Assembly: GCA_022661535.1 (NCBI GenBank) | Contig: JAKULF010000001.1 | Span: 3,720,001-3,784,000 of the forward strand | From: Eutypa lata | Taxonomy: Eukaryota; Ascomycota; Sordariomycetes; Xylariales; Diatrypaceae | Direction of reading: 5' to 3' | DNA length: 64,000 nt | Shown here: one piece after another, positions 25,884 to 36,552 of the stretch | How the letters are laid out: each line of letters starts with the position of its first letter | How positions within the stretch are numbered: position 1 is the stretch's first letter | Notes under the pieces: generated by a model | Databases searched by the model: none | The model's input: only the letters and a program-made list of their open reading frames with translations | What the model was told of the DNA's origin: nothing | Program-made: the position numbers and the translations under genes

Positions 25884-27069
25884 CTTGTATGATATAGGAT
25901 CGGAATAAGATCCTAACTAGCGTCTACGAGTAGTTGGTGTTCAAGACGATAACAATTAGGAGGGGCGGGTAAAGCGCGTGTCGAGTACGCATGCGACCTA
26001 AGCTTGGGATGTTGCGAAGCGATGAAACTAAATAGTGTAATAGTGTAACAAATGGCGAAACAAGATTGGTGACAAAGATCTGTTTGCGACTCGAGCTCGT
26101 AATCGAGGACGATGACGTTGGTTATCGTTGTGTGATTTAAGTCGGTATCTCGGCTCAATAAGGTCGTATTGTAGGATCGCGCTCAATCAGGTCGTTCGAG
26201 ATTCCCTCACAACCTCAGATAAGGGTGGGAATTCAAGTTGGTGTCTAGCAAAGGGGGAGAAAGAAGCGAGAGATTATAATGCCAATAATGATAATAATCG
26301 ATTCAGTACCGCACAAAGAGTTAAGGTGAATGCAAAGGTTCACCCTTGAACCGTTGACGTGCGGATTTCTCGAGAAAGACAATGCCAGCTCTTGTACCCT
26401 TCAACGCGACTTATTCTAAACAAGCTAAGCAAAGATTAAGTTGAGATGAATTTTGATAGGAGAGCCAGCGAGGCGGTGTCCGCCTTGGGATGGAGGGTTT
26501 AGCTCGTGTCACTCAGCATCGAATTGAGTTTGGCAGAAATTGCATAAAACTGGTGTCGAATTCGTTGTTGTCGCTGCTCTTGTCGTTGTGGTTGGAGCTC
26601 GAGAATGAATGCAGTTATTGCGATAGAACAGGCAGACAGGACTGCACTAGACACAAAAACACAGACACTGGACAGATACAGATAGAGCAGATACAGAGGC
26701 CGGTACTGTAGTCTAGATTGTATACCTATAGCTATAGGTGGTAAAAAGGTTGAAGCCGAACCAAGACAAAACCAAGACGGGGGGGTATAGCCAGTACTTG
26801 AACCTGGTTTTTAGTGCTAAAGGCAGCAAAGACGGCAAGACGGCGAAAGTGTAGAAAAAAGAGAGAGGATTGATTGATTTCGCACTTTAATCGGTCCTGG
26901 GCGGAACATTGAAATCCTGGAAACAGAACGGAGACTAGTGCGGAGACTATAAACCCACTTGCTACCTACGTGTACATGATTTATATGGTTAGAGGTGTGG
27001 GTTATGGTGTAGATGTATGTACTGTAGATGCCCCCGTACCCACGCAGGTTGTATGAACGTCTGTGAGCA

Positions 27070-27144
27070 GGTAGGTATATGTGTGTATGTATGTATGTAT
27101 GTATGTATGTATGTACGTAGGTAGGTAGTTATGTAGGTATGTAC
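27070..27144. repeat. (GTAT)n / (GTAG)n compound microsatellite
   Basis: About seven uninterrupted GTAT units (27085-27114), flanked by GTAG and variant units. It is the longest tetranucleotide array seen in the window. Confidence 0.9.
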
Positions 27145-30100
27145 CTTGCCAGCTTCGACTCAGGGAGGAGAAACTTAAAGAAAAAACACAGGCGGGGAGC
27201 TGCTACGAAAGCTGCTGCGGTAGTTCATAGGTTACAGATTATAACTAGGTTTAAGAGAGAGGAGGAACATAAAAGCCAAGAGAGCGGACGGCACGGGGAG
27301 GGAAAAAACGAGTGGAATGGGAGGGTTGTTGTGGTTCATGAACGGAGCGAGAGGGGGGAAGCGAATTGACGAGTGACATCAAATTACTACATTACCACAT
27401 ACATAAGTACCTAGATACCTCATACATAACCTGTATCCTCCTTGCTCGTCAGCTGCCAATATGCAATTTGCTCCAATAACAAATAGGTGAGTGATATATG
27501 TACGGAATAGAGGCTTGGGTGTCATGTAGGGTTTTAAGATATTGTACCTACTTATCAGCTAGGCAAATGCAGGTAGGAAGGAGGTAGGTAAAAGTGAATG
27601 CAGCAGAAACAGCCATCATTTCCACAAGCCTACCTGCTGGAGGTAGGTATGTACATTACCTACATTTTACTTATTACGTTCTACCTCTACCACACTAATT
27701 ATTAAGTCGACGACCTTGAAGTCATGCATGCCGTAAGCAACAATGCCAATATAAGAAAGTGAGCCAGCTATGAGCGCACTACCCAGTCCAAAAAGTATAA
27801 TGAAAATTGCTATTACTGATCGAAGGAGAGATGCTGGTCCATAGATAGCTACAATAGCTCGATAACCTAACCGATAGCTTGGGGGCGGATGGTTACCTAC
27901 ATCTGCACCTATGCCTATGCCTATGTATGCCTACTAGGTATGTATTGTATGTACACACATCAGTAATTATGGACTAGGTTAGGTGGACAGCATGGGATAG
28001 CATTGGACCGGCCGATGCCATAGGTGGGGCTGAACAAAGAGACCCCTTCTTTTCTTCCTCTTCGAGAAAAGCGCGGCGCATGATCAAATCGCTAATAGGT
28101 CAAGGGCCTTTGCTGCTACTGTATGTAGTTACCTACAACCTACATACAACTTGTGTATGCATGTGTGTATGTAGCAAGTCCCCGGTAAGCCCCAGGTTCC
28201 CAGTGGCTTCCTTTCAAGTGCCTTTTTTAGATCAGGTTCTTTAGGTAAAATGCCCGATAACCGTGGCTTTATTTACTGTGCTTACTTAAATAGCTTGCTT
28301 ATTACATATATTACTCGCTCAACACATGCAGGAACCGGACAAGAAAGGAAGTAGGTAGCTAACTATGAGCAGGTTGCTTTATGTTTATGTAGGTATGAAC
28401 TTTCAGCTCGAGGGCAAGCGAGCACTCCGTCAAGTCGACATGCGGGGAAGGCAAAGAGGGAACTCTGCCTCTCAAAGGCATACCTACTTCTACCCAGTGT
28501 CCTTACTGCTACTACATATCTATTTATTATCATGTTACATTAAATAGTTAACTCCTATCTAATTCCGATCGCGGTTTGATAAAAACCAGTGGCTTTAACT
28601 TATTAATACAATTTATAGGATTCTTTCATAGCTTTCAAACGTCATGCGCATGTCATTTTATATAAACTTATCGTATGTCTCGGACTTCTACTGCACATGC
28701 TCCAGATGTCTGTCCTGCAGCCACAGCTAGCCACTATGTAGCTAGTGCTCACATGCGCTGAACGGCTGCATGACAAAAGGCATAGCAAAATCGTTCGATG
28801 CTCACAGATGGCTGCATAATGCTTAGAAAGGAGTATTCGGTTCTTTTTGAGTCAGGTATTGGTGTATGTAGATAGGACAGTGTGGCGGCAACATAAAGGA
28901 CACAATTATGCGGCGTCAATACGCGGCTACTACATAGTTAGAATACATATGTAGATAGGAGCGACAAGCTCATCTTCATCTCTCGCCCGTTGCTCTCACT
29001 CGTCCCAGCCCAGTGCAACCCAGGTCCCGTAGGTCCGCGAACCGGCCCGTGGGAAGAATGTCCCCGTCAGACGCTTGAAGCGAGCTTTATCACGCCCTTG
29101 GTACGCTACCCGCCTTTCTTCATCACAGAAAAGAATCGGGGATCAAAAAATTCCCGGTCCCTTCTGATCCAATCATCAGCCATCCCAACTCCTGCTGGCT
29201 ACAGGGATTCCACGGCTGAACTTCCGAGAGACCTACGTACATACATGTGGGCGGGTGTGGGGTGGCGATCAGATTACCTACTTGATACGAGCCACGAAAA
29301 GGTATCACCGCATCAAAAACCTACAACCAAGAATAGGTGGTTTTTAGTTAAGGTCTCCTGAACCAAATCCCCGATCAACTTGGTTCTTATCATGGTTCTC
29401 TCCTGGCATCTCATCTATTTATCTAGGGACCTGATATTATCCAAAGATAAGATAAAACACTAACTACTAGCCTCTAGCTGGCGGGCATTTATTGTCATCC
29501 GTGTTTTAGCCCAGGAACGTGCTAAAGTTGGATTACATATTCAACGTTGTCGCACAACAACGTGAACAAGAGCATAACCAGATCACCTCGTCTTCGGGCC
29601 CTAGTTTCATTCACGACCTCAATATGTAAGACGACACATGCGTATATGTGTATGGACGAGACAACATAAATGGGGACACATACGGCCTATTGACCGCGCC
29701 GGTGAGGTATGCGCCTATCTTTATCATACACCTCCAAGTATGTTTCAACGGGCTTTCCTGAGCGCTAAGGGAGTGCCCCTTTTTGGTTGTTTATTCTGAA
29801 TTCCTACGTTGGTAGGTATGTACCTAGCTTTTTCAAAACCCGATAGTCTGGTTCCGCGTAACCTCTCCAACAAACCCATCTCTATGTGGTGATACGAACT
29901 GTAGTTCTACCAGTTTTGATAGCACACCAAGGTGCCATTGAGCCGGATTCCCAGGACAGCGATCTACATTTATTCGCCACGATGAGGGATTCTACAGGGG
30001 TTCTCGCCTTCTTGAAACTTTCCGAATCGAGGTTGATTTACACGTAGAACGACAGTGATATCTCTTCAATCGACTCTTAGGAGATTTCGCCGTTTTCTTT

Positions 30101-30487
30101 CAATTCGCATACAAGTCAACATATGTTTCTTTTGCGGTGATGAGGCCCTGCGCCTTCGCGAAAAGCATCACCTGCGCGAACGCGGATTCAGATGCCCCAT
30201 TCAGCCCAAGTATATATGACCTGATTTCCTCATTTGTCCCGTTCCCAACGATTCCGAGTTCCTGCCGCCGCTAAACGCACAGCGTATAAATCGGATTTTA
30301 AGAGGTGCTCTAATCTAAAAAGCCTCTAGCCGGCATAGTAATAATACTGTAATAAAAGGGAAGGTCTTGCAGCTTAACCTTGCGGTTGCACAAGAAAAAG
30401 TGGAATCCGCGCTATGGAATTTACCAACATCGAAAGCTTTATTTCTCACAGGCAGACTCGACTTCCCTTTTTTGGACATGTCTCAAA

Positions 30488-30524
30488 GCTCGCCGGAACG
30501 CTCGCCGGAACGCTCGCCGGAACG
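30488..30524. repeat. 12-bp tandem repeat, three copies
   Basis: The unit GCTCGCCGGAAC is repeated three times without change. It sits in an intergenic, otherwise unremarkable stretch. Confidence 0.85.
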
Positions 30525-32660
30525 TTCTCTAGAGGCATGACTGCTTATTGTATTTTTCATACCACGTTCTCTCTCTTTCTCTTCTAGAATACAGGAACGT
30601 TCCGTACCAGGCATCGTGCGCTTGTTGTCCTCGTAACACGTAGATCTCCCGTTGGTTCTGGGCCGGAACTTGCCAGTGTGAGGTAAGACATGTCTAACAT
30701 CTTCAATGTAAGCCAAACTGTGGCTTGGGCTTGCGCAGGAGGGGGGTCGGATAGGCTGTCTGGCTGTTAAGGTTGCCCGTCCGCCAACGAACAAGCCGCC
30801 CGACCCGGGTCGTCCGGTAGTTATTAGTTCCTCTCTCTCTCCTAGATGACTAAGGTGGCATGTTAAGCGAGCAATGGATTCCAACCATGGCTTCCATTTG
30901 TCTCTCGTGGCCCAGCAGATGGTACACACCATGGACGTTGAAACCAGCACGTGCTACCGACTGGTCTGGCCGACCAGATCACAATGCCCTACCAGTTTAA
31001 AGTTAACAGGCCCGTTCCCCGCCTGCCCGCCCGCCTTCCACAGAAATCTGTCATCTGCATGTGGTACTACCTATGTACTATGGGATCTCATCTAATCCGA
31101 TCTGATATCCACCTGTTCCTATTTACGAAAGCGCGGACTCACGCGGGTTGCGAAACCAGACGGATCTAGTTTGGTTCATACCCCCCAAAAAGTCAATAGG
31201 CGCCAGAAGCTATAGCCAAAATCCTTAGCTGCATGCTTACCTACATAGAAGAAGCAGCTCCGTCTCATTCCTCCGTTGAGCTTATTCCAAGTACAAAGTT
31301 AGATAAATATGGTATTGATTCGCTAGCCAACCTGCCAACCCATTTCTCTCACCAGAGCACCGGAACATGACCTACTCGCAGATCCTACTCTTCATAGCCT
31401 AGCCTCTGTCATCGGAGTCGACCCGGCTGCGGCGCTAATGTTTGCCAAGCTTGTTCGCAGTGACGACATCTCGCTCCCAGTCCTTGCAACACCATCGATG
31501 TACATGCAGACAAGAGGAAGATCTTCCGTCACGGCTTTCAATAATTTGCTCTAGTGAAGTATAGTGTCTCCATAATTGGGCGTGATTCATCCAATCAGAT
31601 CTTCATCTACATCCCACTAGGGATTCTACTCTTGTGCTAGGTACGTAAGCAACTAAGTGTGTCGTCAACTTTGTCGGCGCACTCAATCCCACTCTCTCTA
31701 CAAGTAAGCGTCATCAGATCTCATCGCTTCAAACCACTGCATCCCTACGTACACAACAGAGTCTAAAGGGAGGTGTAAGATCATAAGCGAATCCCGCAAT
31801 CCTCTAACTACCCTAATAAGTACTTAGTTATCCTACGTACAATAAGCGGACTCCAATCTTTAGTTGTTAACCAACCATATTTTTCCGAAAGAAATGAGGG
31901 GTGTGGTTTTCAGTTTAGATACTATCTCCTTTTTCATATATAATTAAATAGTTAAGATTTTTAGGTGCTGTATTGAGGCATACATTGACCTCTCGATCTT
32001 CAGCCCCTATAATCACTATAAACCAGCCTTTCGTTAGCTAAAATGAGAAGGTCTCATATGTTGGTAGAAACTATCACCACGTGCCCCTATGTTTTTCAAA
32101 TCCTATTAGTTAGAGCGACGATTTGAGTTCATAGATCTCTGTTATTGTATTCCGCTGTCATCCAATTATAATTTCGATTTGAAATTACAAACGAGGGCTA
32201 GTTAATTCTATTTTATCGTCCATAACTTACTTTCCCCAGCCCCCACCCCCAAGGGTTCTACGCTTTTCAATATTCTAGATTATAATACAAGGCCGAGTAT
32301 AACAGGTAGCTTATGAGATCGTTTAACCGCGCGACATGCGAATGACGTCCCTTGTTCTCCAGACGTAAGAGTATTAGTAGACGATAGGATATTGTGCGAG
32401 GAAGCCTTAATATAACTAACTAAGTGATCTACAACCTCAAGTCTCGAGGATCGTAAGAAGATCGTTTGTGGAAGGACTATCGGGAAGATTGACATGATTT
32501 AACTCTAGAACATTAAAACCCCACACAGATCATTGCTAGCAAAGTTCCGCTTTATTAACACATGAACCATTTTCTCAGTCGGTTCGTCTCCCTACTTAGC
32601 GTTCGGTATCCGAAATTCATATCACTATCGGACTATCCGCTCGTCCGTCTATCCGTCCAT

Positions 32661-33750
32661 CTACTTCTCCACCGCATACTGATACCTCGCATTCACAAAA
32701 GGGTCAAGCGGGCCACCACCACCACCCTGCGAGGTTCTCACGCCCCCCTGCGCCTGAAAGCCAGGGACCTCCTCGACTTCGCCGTCTAGGCGGCTCAGCA
32801 TAGCAGCCGCAAAGCTCGGCTCCTCCCTAACCAACTCAGCGTAGTGCTTCATCTGACGGTGTGTCACGCCTAGTGCATACGCGTAGTCGAACATGAAGCA
32901 GGTGGCGAGCGAAGGGTCGGAAGAACGAAAGTGCTCCTTGCGTTCGTGAGCGCAGCACAGCTTGATGTGACGGCGCGACGGAAGGACCCGCGCCAGCTGC
33001 TTCTCGCCCGCGCGGAACGCGTCCATGGCCTCGTTGAATAGCTCGATCAGCCCGTGGTCCTCGGCCATTAGGATTAGATTCAGGAGTGTATCCTGTAGGT
33101 CTTCCGCCTTGCGGTATACGTCGGATGGGATCCAGGATGGGATCGTCCAGTCTTTGCCGTCGGAGTTGGAGTCGGAGTCCTTGTTGGTCTTGCTTTTCGC
33201 GTCTGGATCTGTCGCCGCCGCCGCCGCTGCTGCTGCCGCTGGCTCTGGCTCTGGGTCTTCTTTTTCTTCTTCCTTATTATGGTCTTCATCGTCGTCGTCG
33301 TCGTCGTCGTCGTCGCTGTCGTTCTCCTCCTCCTCCTCTTCAGGCTTGGCGTCTGCGTCAGCAGCAGCGAGAAGAGAGGAGAGGTCGGATCCTTGCGGAG
33401 TGCCCACTTCGCTGCTATGGCCGTGATGGCCGGCAGGAGTTGTAGTGGAGGCACCACGGGTGTTAGAGAATAGACCAGCGAAAATGGACTTGGAAGCTGA
33501 GGAAGAGCCATCCGAGGAAGGGAATGCGCCGGGGATCTGAGCAGCCACTCTCTTGGTTCCGCCTCCGCCGTTTGGTATCTCTTTATCCGCATTCGAAACT
33601 TTCAACGGAGCACTAATTGAAGTGGGCACATTGCTGGCGGCGAGAACGGGTGCCGGAGCCGGTGCCGGAGCTGGTGCCGGAGCTGGTGCCGGAGCTGGTG
33701 CTGGAGCTGGAGCTGGAGCTGGAGCTGGAGCTGGAGCTGGAGCTGGAGCT

Positions 33751-33785
<35 letters not shown>

Positions 33786-34407
33786 TGGAGCCGGAGCTGG
33801 AGCCGTAGTTGGGATCGCTACAACATAGGGAGAATACTGATAATATAGCCGCAATTCTTCCGGTGAGTAACTACTGTACGGGGTGATGAAACAGATGTGA
33901 TTGGATATGTTGAAGTGGTGATTATTAGGATACGTCGAGTCTGTCTCCCTGGAAATCCGGTAATACAGCCCGGACGAAGCAGGAGCTGCTGCCACCACTG
34001 TCTGTGCTTGGGTTGCATCACCACCACCAGCAGGGTTCCTGGATACCGGGGGCGCGTACCGAGACAGGTCGGGGACGCGGGGGAGCTTAGCTCGGTTGTA
34101 CTGCCAGTCCATAAGGAGATTGAAAGCGCGGGGGTCCTCGTCAGGAAATTCGACAACCATCTCGTCGGATTCCTCGTCGTAACCCTGAAGAATTATGTCA
34201 CCCAGGTAGAGGAGGTGGATCTCGAAGCAGCGGCGCTCCGGTCCGACCAAGGCAGTGATGACCTGCCCTCGGTGGTCACTTGGGGTGTTCGTTGATTAGC
34301 TGCCAGTCTCCAATTGATCTGGTATTAACAAATGGGGAATTGTGAACTTACCCGCGGACCGACATGTCAGGGACTTCGCTAAACACGACATCCTTCTCGG
34401 TTGCCAT
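32661..34407 (-). CDS. BTB/POZ-like domain protein with Pro-Ala repeat
   Basis: Two exons (34352-34407 and 32661-34278) encode 557 residues. Residues ~22-85 (VGPERRCFEIH, LQGYDEESDEMVVEFPDED, FNLLMDWQYN) follow the pattern of fungal BTB/POZ-like proteins, in which a secreted-looking VGP...FxxH strand is followed by an acidic ExxVxLPEDDP-type segment and an F..L..WIY helix. Such proteins usually form homotypic or adaptor contacts, for example with Cul3 ligases, but many fungal ones are uncharacterised. Residues ~178-229 are an almost pure Pro-Ala dipeptide run. A Ser-rich and a long Asp/Glu tract come next, then an Ala run. The C-terminal ~170 residues are globular (LCCAHERKEHFRSSDP, FMFDYAYALGVTHRQMKHY), a region I recognise only as fungal-specific. 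The intron 3' splice site is CCAAG, an unusual AAG acceptor, so the first 20 residues are less sure. Confidence 0.72.
33651..33804. repeat. GC-rich 6-bp minisatellite inside the BTB-like gene
   Basis: A run of GCCGGA/GCTGGA hexamers (about 25 units) encodes the Pro-Ala tract on the minus strand. The array has no stop codon in at least two plus-strand frames, which creates spurious Gly-Ala and Pro-Glu ORFs opposite. Length variation between strains would be expected. Confidence 0.92.
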
Positions 34408-35586
34408 TGTTTCAAGTAGGCGCGCAAGGGAAACCCTGCTTGGATGAATAATGATTCTCGAGGGTGAGACGGTGAAGTAGTTGGTAAATTTAGGTGGCAG
34501 GTAAAGTGCCGGTAAAAGGTGGTAGACAATGCGAAAGAGTAAAACGAGACAGACGCCTAAGGCGCTCCAAGGAAACGTGATACTTTGTCGATCGAGTAAT
34601 ATTCACTTGAACTGGCAACTGCAGAACGTCAGAAACCGTCTGCATGGAATAAAACTAGTGAAGGAGAATTTGGTTTCTAGTGGCTAGATGAGGTAGTCAT
34701 ACGGTAAACAACACAACTTTACTGTTGTTGTAAGCTCAGTTAAACATTCAGTTTAAGTCTTTTATCATTCGGCTACCTAGGTAACAAGAGTGCATTAAGT
34801 ACATATACATACTATGTATATTAGTGCGTAAATACGTACTTAGCACATATCCTTAGGTATCTATATGTACACAGCTACTTACCTTCCTTACCTCAGGCAT
34901 CATGAAGTACGTATAATCTATTAGGCAGGAGGTCGTGCTATTACTTAATCAACAGATAGGCCACAGGGATAGCTAGATACAGTTCGTCAGAAAACTTGAA
35001 AGATTGCCTGATATAAGGGGTTGTTAGTAGTTAGGTGCACCACAATGGGCAAGTCTTTATCTACGTTGTCTTGTAAAGCATCTATTTAAGATTGCTGATG
35101 ATAGGCAGCCATTTCAGACTTTGGTAGACTGTAATACATTATAGGCTTCCATAATCTACAAGTAAATATTAGATCAATCTCGGTAGGGACAGTATAAAGA
35201 TACCCATGATGAAAAGTTTCCATCCTAGACAAGACCTGCACAATGAATAACTCCTTATCAAGCATTAAACACGGATGAACACCAAGAAGTGATCTAAATA
35301 GTCGTTCATTGGTTGCTTGGGAATATTCTCTTGGTCGGAAAGTGATCACCGATGTGAATTGTGTTCTTAGGTGTCCCTAATCCTAGGCACGTATGAAATC
35401 TAAAATAACAAAAAAGCAATGTACCCTGATATCTATCCCGTTCATACTCCTGACACAATTATGCAACTTCACCCCGTAACACCCAACAAACGTAAAGGCT
35501 AGTTATTGAATCCAACCTTCCGTATTGCTGTTGAAAACATCCTAGACTTGCTCCAATCCCGCCTGCTGCTGACGCTGCTATTGTTG
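34408..35586. other. Intergenic, no gene recognised
   Basis: AT-rich spacer between two minus-strand genes. It holds the promoter of the BTB-like gene and the 3' end of the 2EXR-like gene. Confidence 0.4.
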
Positions 35587-36468
35587 CTAGATGAGCGACG
35601 CATCAGAATCACTAAATCCATACGAAGACGCAGGGGACGACGCCTGGCTCTGGCTTTCCGACGAAACTACATCTTCGTCGATGTTGTCGCCATTCACCCA
35701 GCTGTAATGAAACGCCACGGGATGCTCCTTCTTGTGAGCGGTCTGCACGAAACGCCAGGGCTCACCCTCTACGGAGGCCTTGAACTTCTTAGCCAAGGTG
35801 GAGTTGATCGACGCCGTGATGGTGATGCGGCGCAACGGGGTGGGGAGGCTGAACGAGAACACTTCGGCAGCGGCGGACGCGTGGCGCATCTGCTGGCTGA
35901 ACTTAGAGGGGTAGTAGGTCTCGGGATACCAAGCAGCCCAGACGCTGCTGTAGAGCTCGAGGTTGAGCTGTATGTTGGCGTTAGTGTCAGGGTTGAGGAA
36001 GGCCTTCTCCTGCTCCTGCTGCACGCGATGAGCAAGCGTTGCCAAGGTGTTGAGCCACTGCTCCCGGTTATGGTAGAAGACGAGGCGGAGGTCCTTGAGC
36101 TTGGGGCACGAATCCATGGTCTTCCAAACGTGGCCCAGGTCGCCGAAGCCCTGCTTGACGTGGACTTCAAGGCAGGTGATGAACTGACTGTTAACGGAGC
36201 CCAGACGAGTCAAGAAGTTGCCCACGTGGGTGGGGTCGATGACATTGACGATGTTGTGGGAGAATAGGAACTGCGATACTTCATCGTGAATCTTGTTGCA
36301 GGAAAGAAGCAGACCTAAGGCCTCCCGGTGCGCCTTCCGGACATACGGAAATGGGCGACGGATGCTCTTGGGGTCGAGGTGCAGGCGCTCGTCCGTAGGT
36401 AGAACGTGGCCGTAGATCTGCAGTCGCAGCTCATTCGGCAATTGGAGAATAGGGAAGCCCTTAGTCAT
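35587..36468 (-). CDS. 2EXR / F-box-like fungal protein
   Basis: A single coding exon of 293 residues. The N-terminus GFPILQLPNELRLQIYGHVL has the FP-x-LP-x-ELR-x-xIW/Y pattern of the fungal 2EXR/F-box-like domain family, which is very expanded in ascomycetes and mostly uncharacterised. The following segment, LLLSCNKIHDEVSQFLF, is the usual second helix of these proteins (LLxxCxxIxxE). The remainder mixes predicted strands and helices, and the tail is Ser/Asp-rich and probably disordered. A substrate-adaptor role is inferred only from the family. A likely 5' leader intron lies just upstream. Confidence 0.7.
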   Translation of the reverse strand: MTKGFPILQLPNELRLQIYGHVLPTDERLHLDPKSIRRPFPYVRKAHREALGLLLSCNKIHDEVSQFLFSHNIVNVIDPTHVGNFLTRLGSVNSQFITCLEVHVKQGFGDLGHVWKTMDSCPKLKDLRLVFYHNREQWLNTLATLAHRVQQEQEKAFLNPDTNANIQLNLELYSSVWAAWYPETYYPSKFSQQMRHASAAAEVFSFSLPTPLRRITITASINSTLAKKFKASVEGEPWRFVQTAHKKEHPVAFHYSWVNGDNIDEDVVSSESQSQASSPASSYGFSDSDASLI

Positions 36469-36500
36469 GGCGATGGAAGAAAATCAGGAAGGAGAGACAC

Positions 36501-36552
36501 CTGCAAATATGTCAGAAAAAGTGAATAGCGTTGAGGGGCAATGGCGACTTAC
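36501..36552 (-). other. Putative 5' leader intron of the 2EXR-like gene
   Basis: On the minus strand the segment begins GTAAGTCG, has a CTGACAT branch-like sequence and ends TTTGCAG, 32 nt before the ATG at 36468. The length of 52 nt fits the introns of the neighbouring genes. Confidence 0.6.

Larger units (their letters stand above)
25884..32660. other. Long intergenic region with repeats (6.8 kb)
   Basis: No gene is supported. The right-hand edge of skn7 has a several-hundred-bp leader/promoter region. Further on the sequence holds GTAT/GTAG repeats, many TACCTAC motifs and low-complexity ORFs (28990-29361 plus, 30483-30950 minus) without domains. It is comparable to the desert on the other side of skn7. 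Confidence 0.45.

Noticed and set aside
28990..29361. 123-codon plus-strand ORF
   Set aside because: Low-complexity and Pro-rich, with no recognisable motif and no intron or start context support.
17497..32660. Short regular repeats that might suggest a CRISPR-like array
   Set aside because: They are simple tetranucleotide microsatellites of a eukaryotic genome, without unique spacers of constant length.
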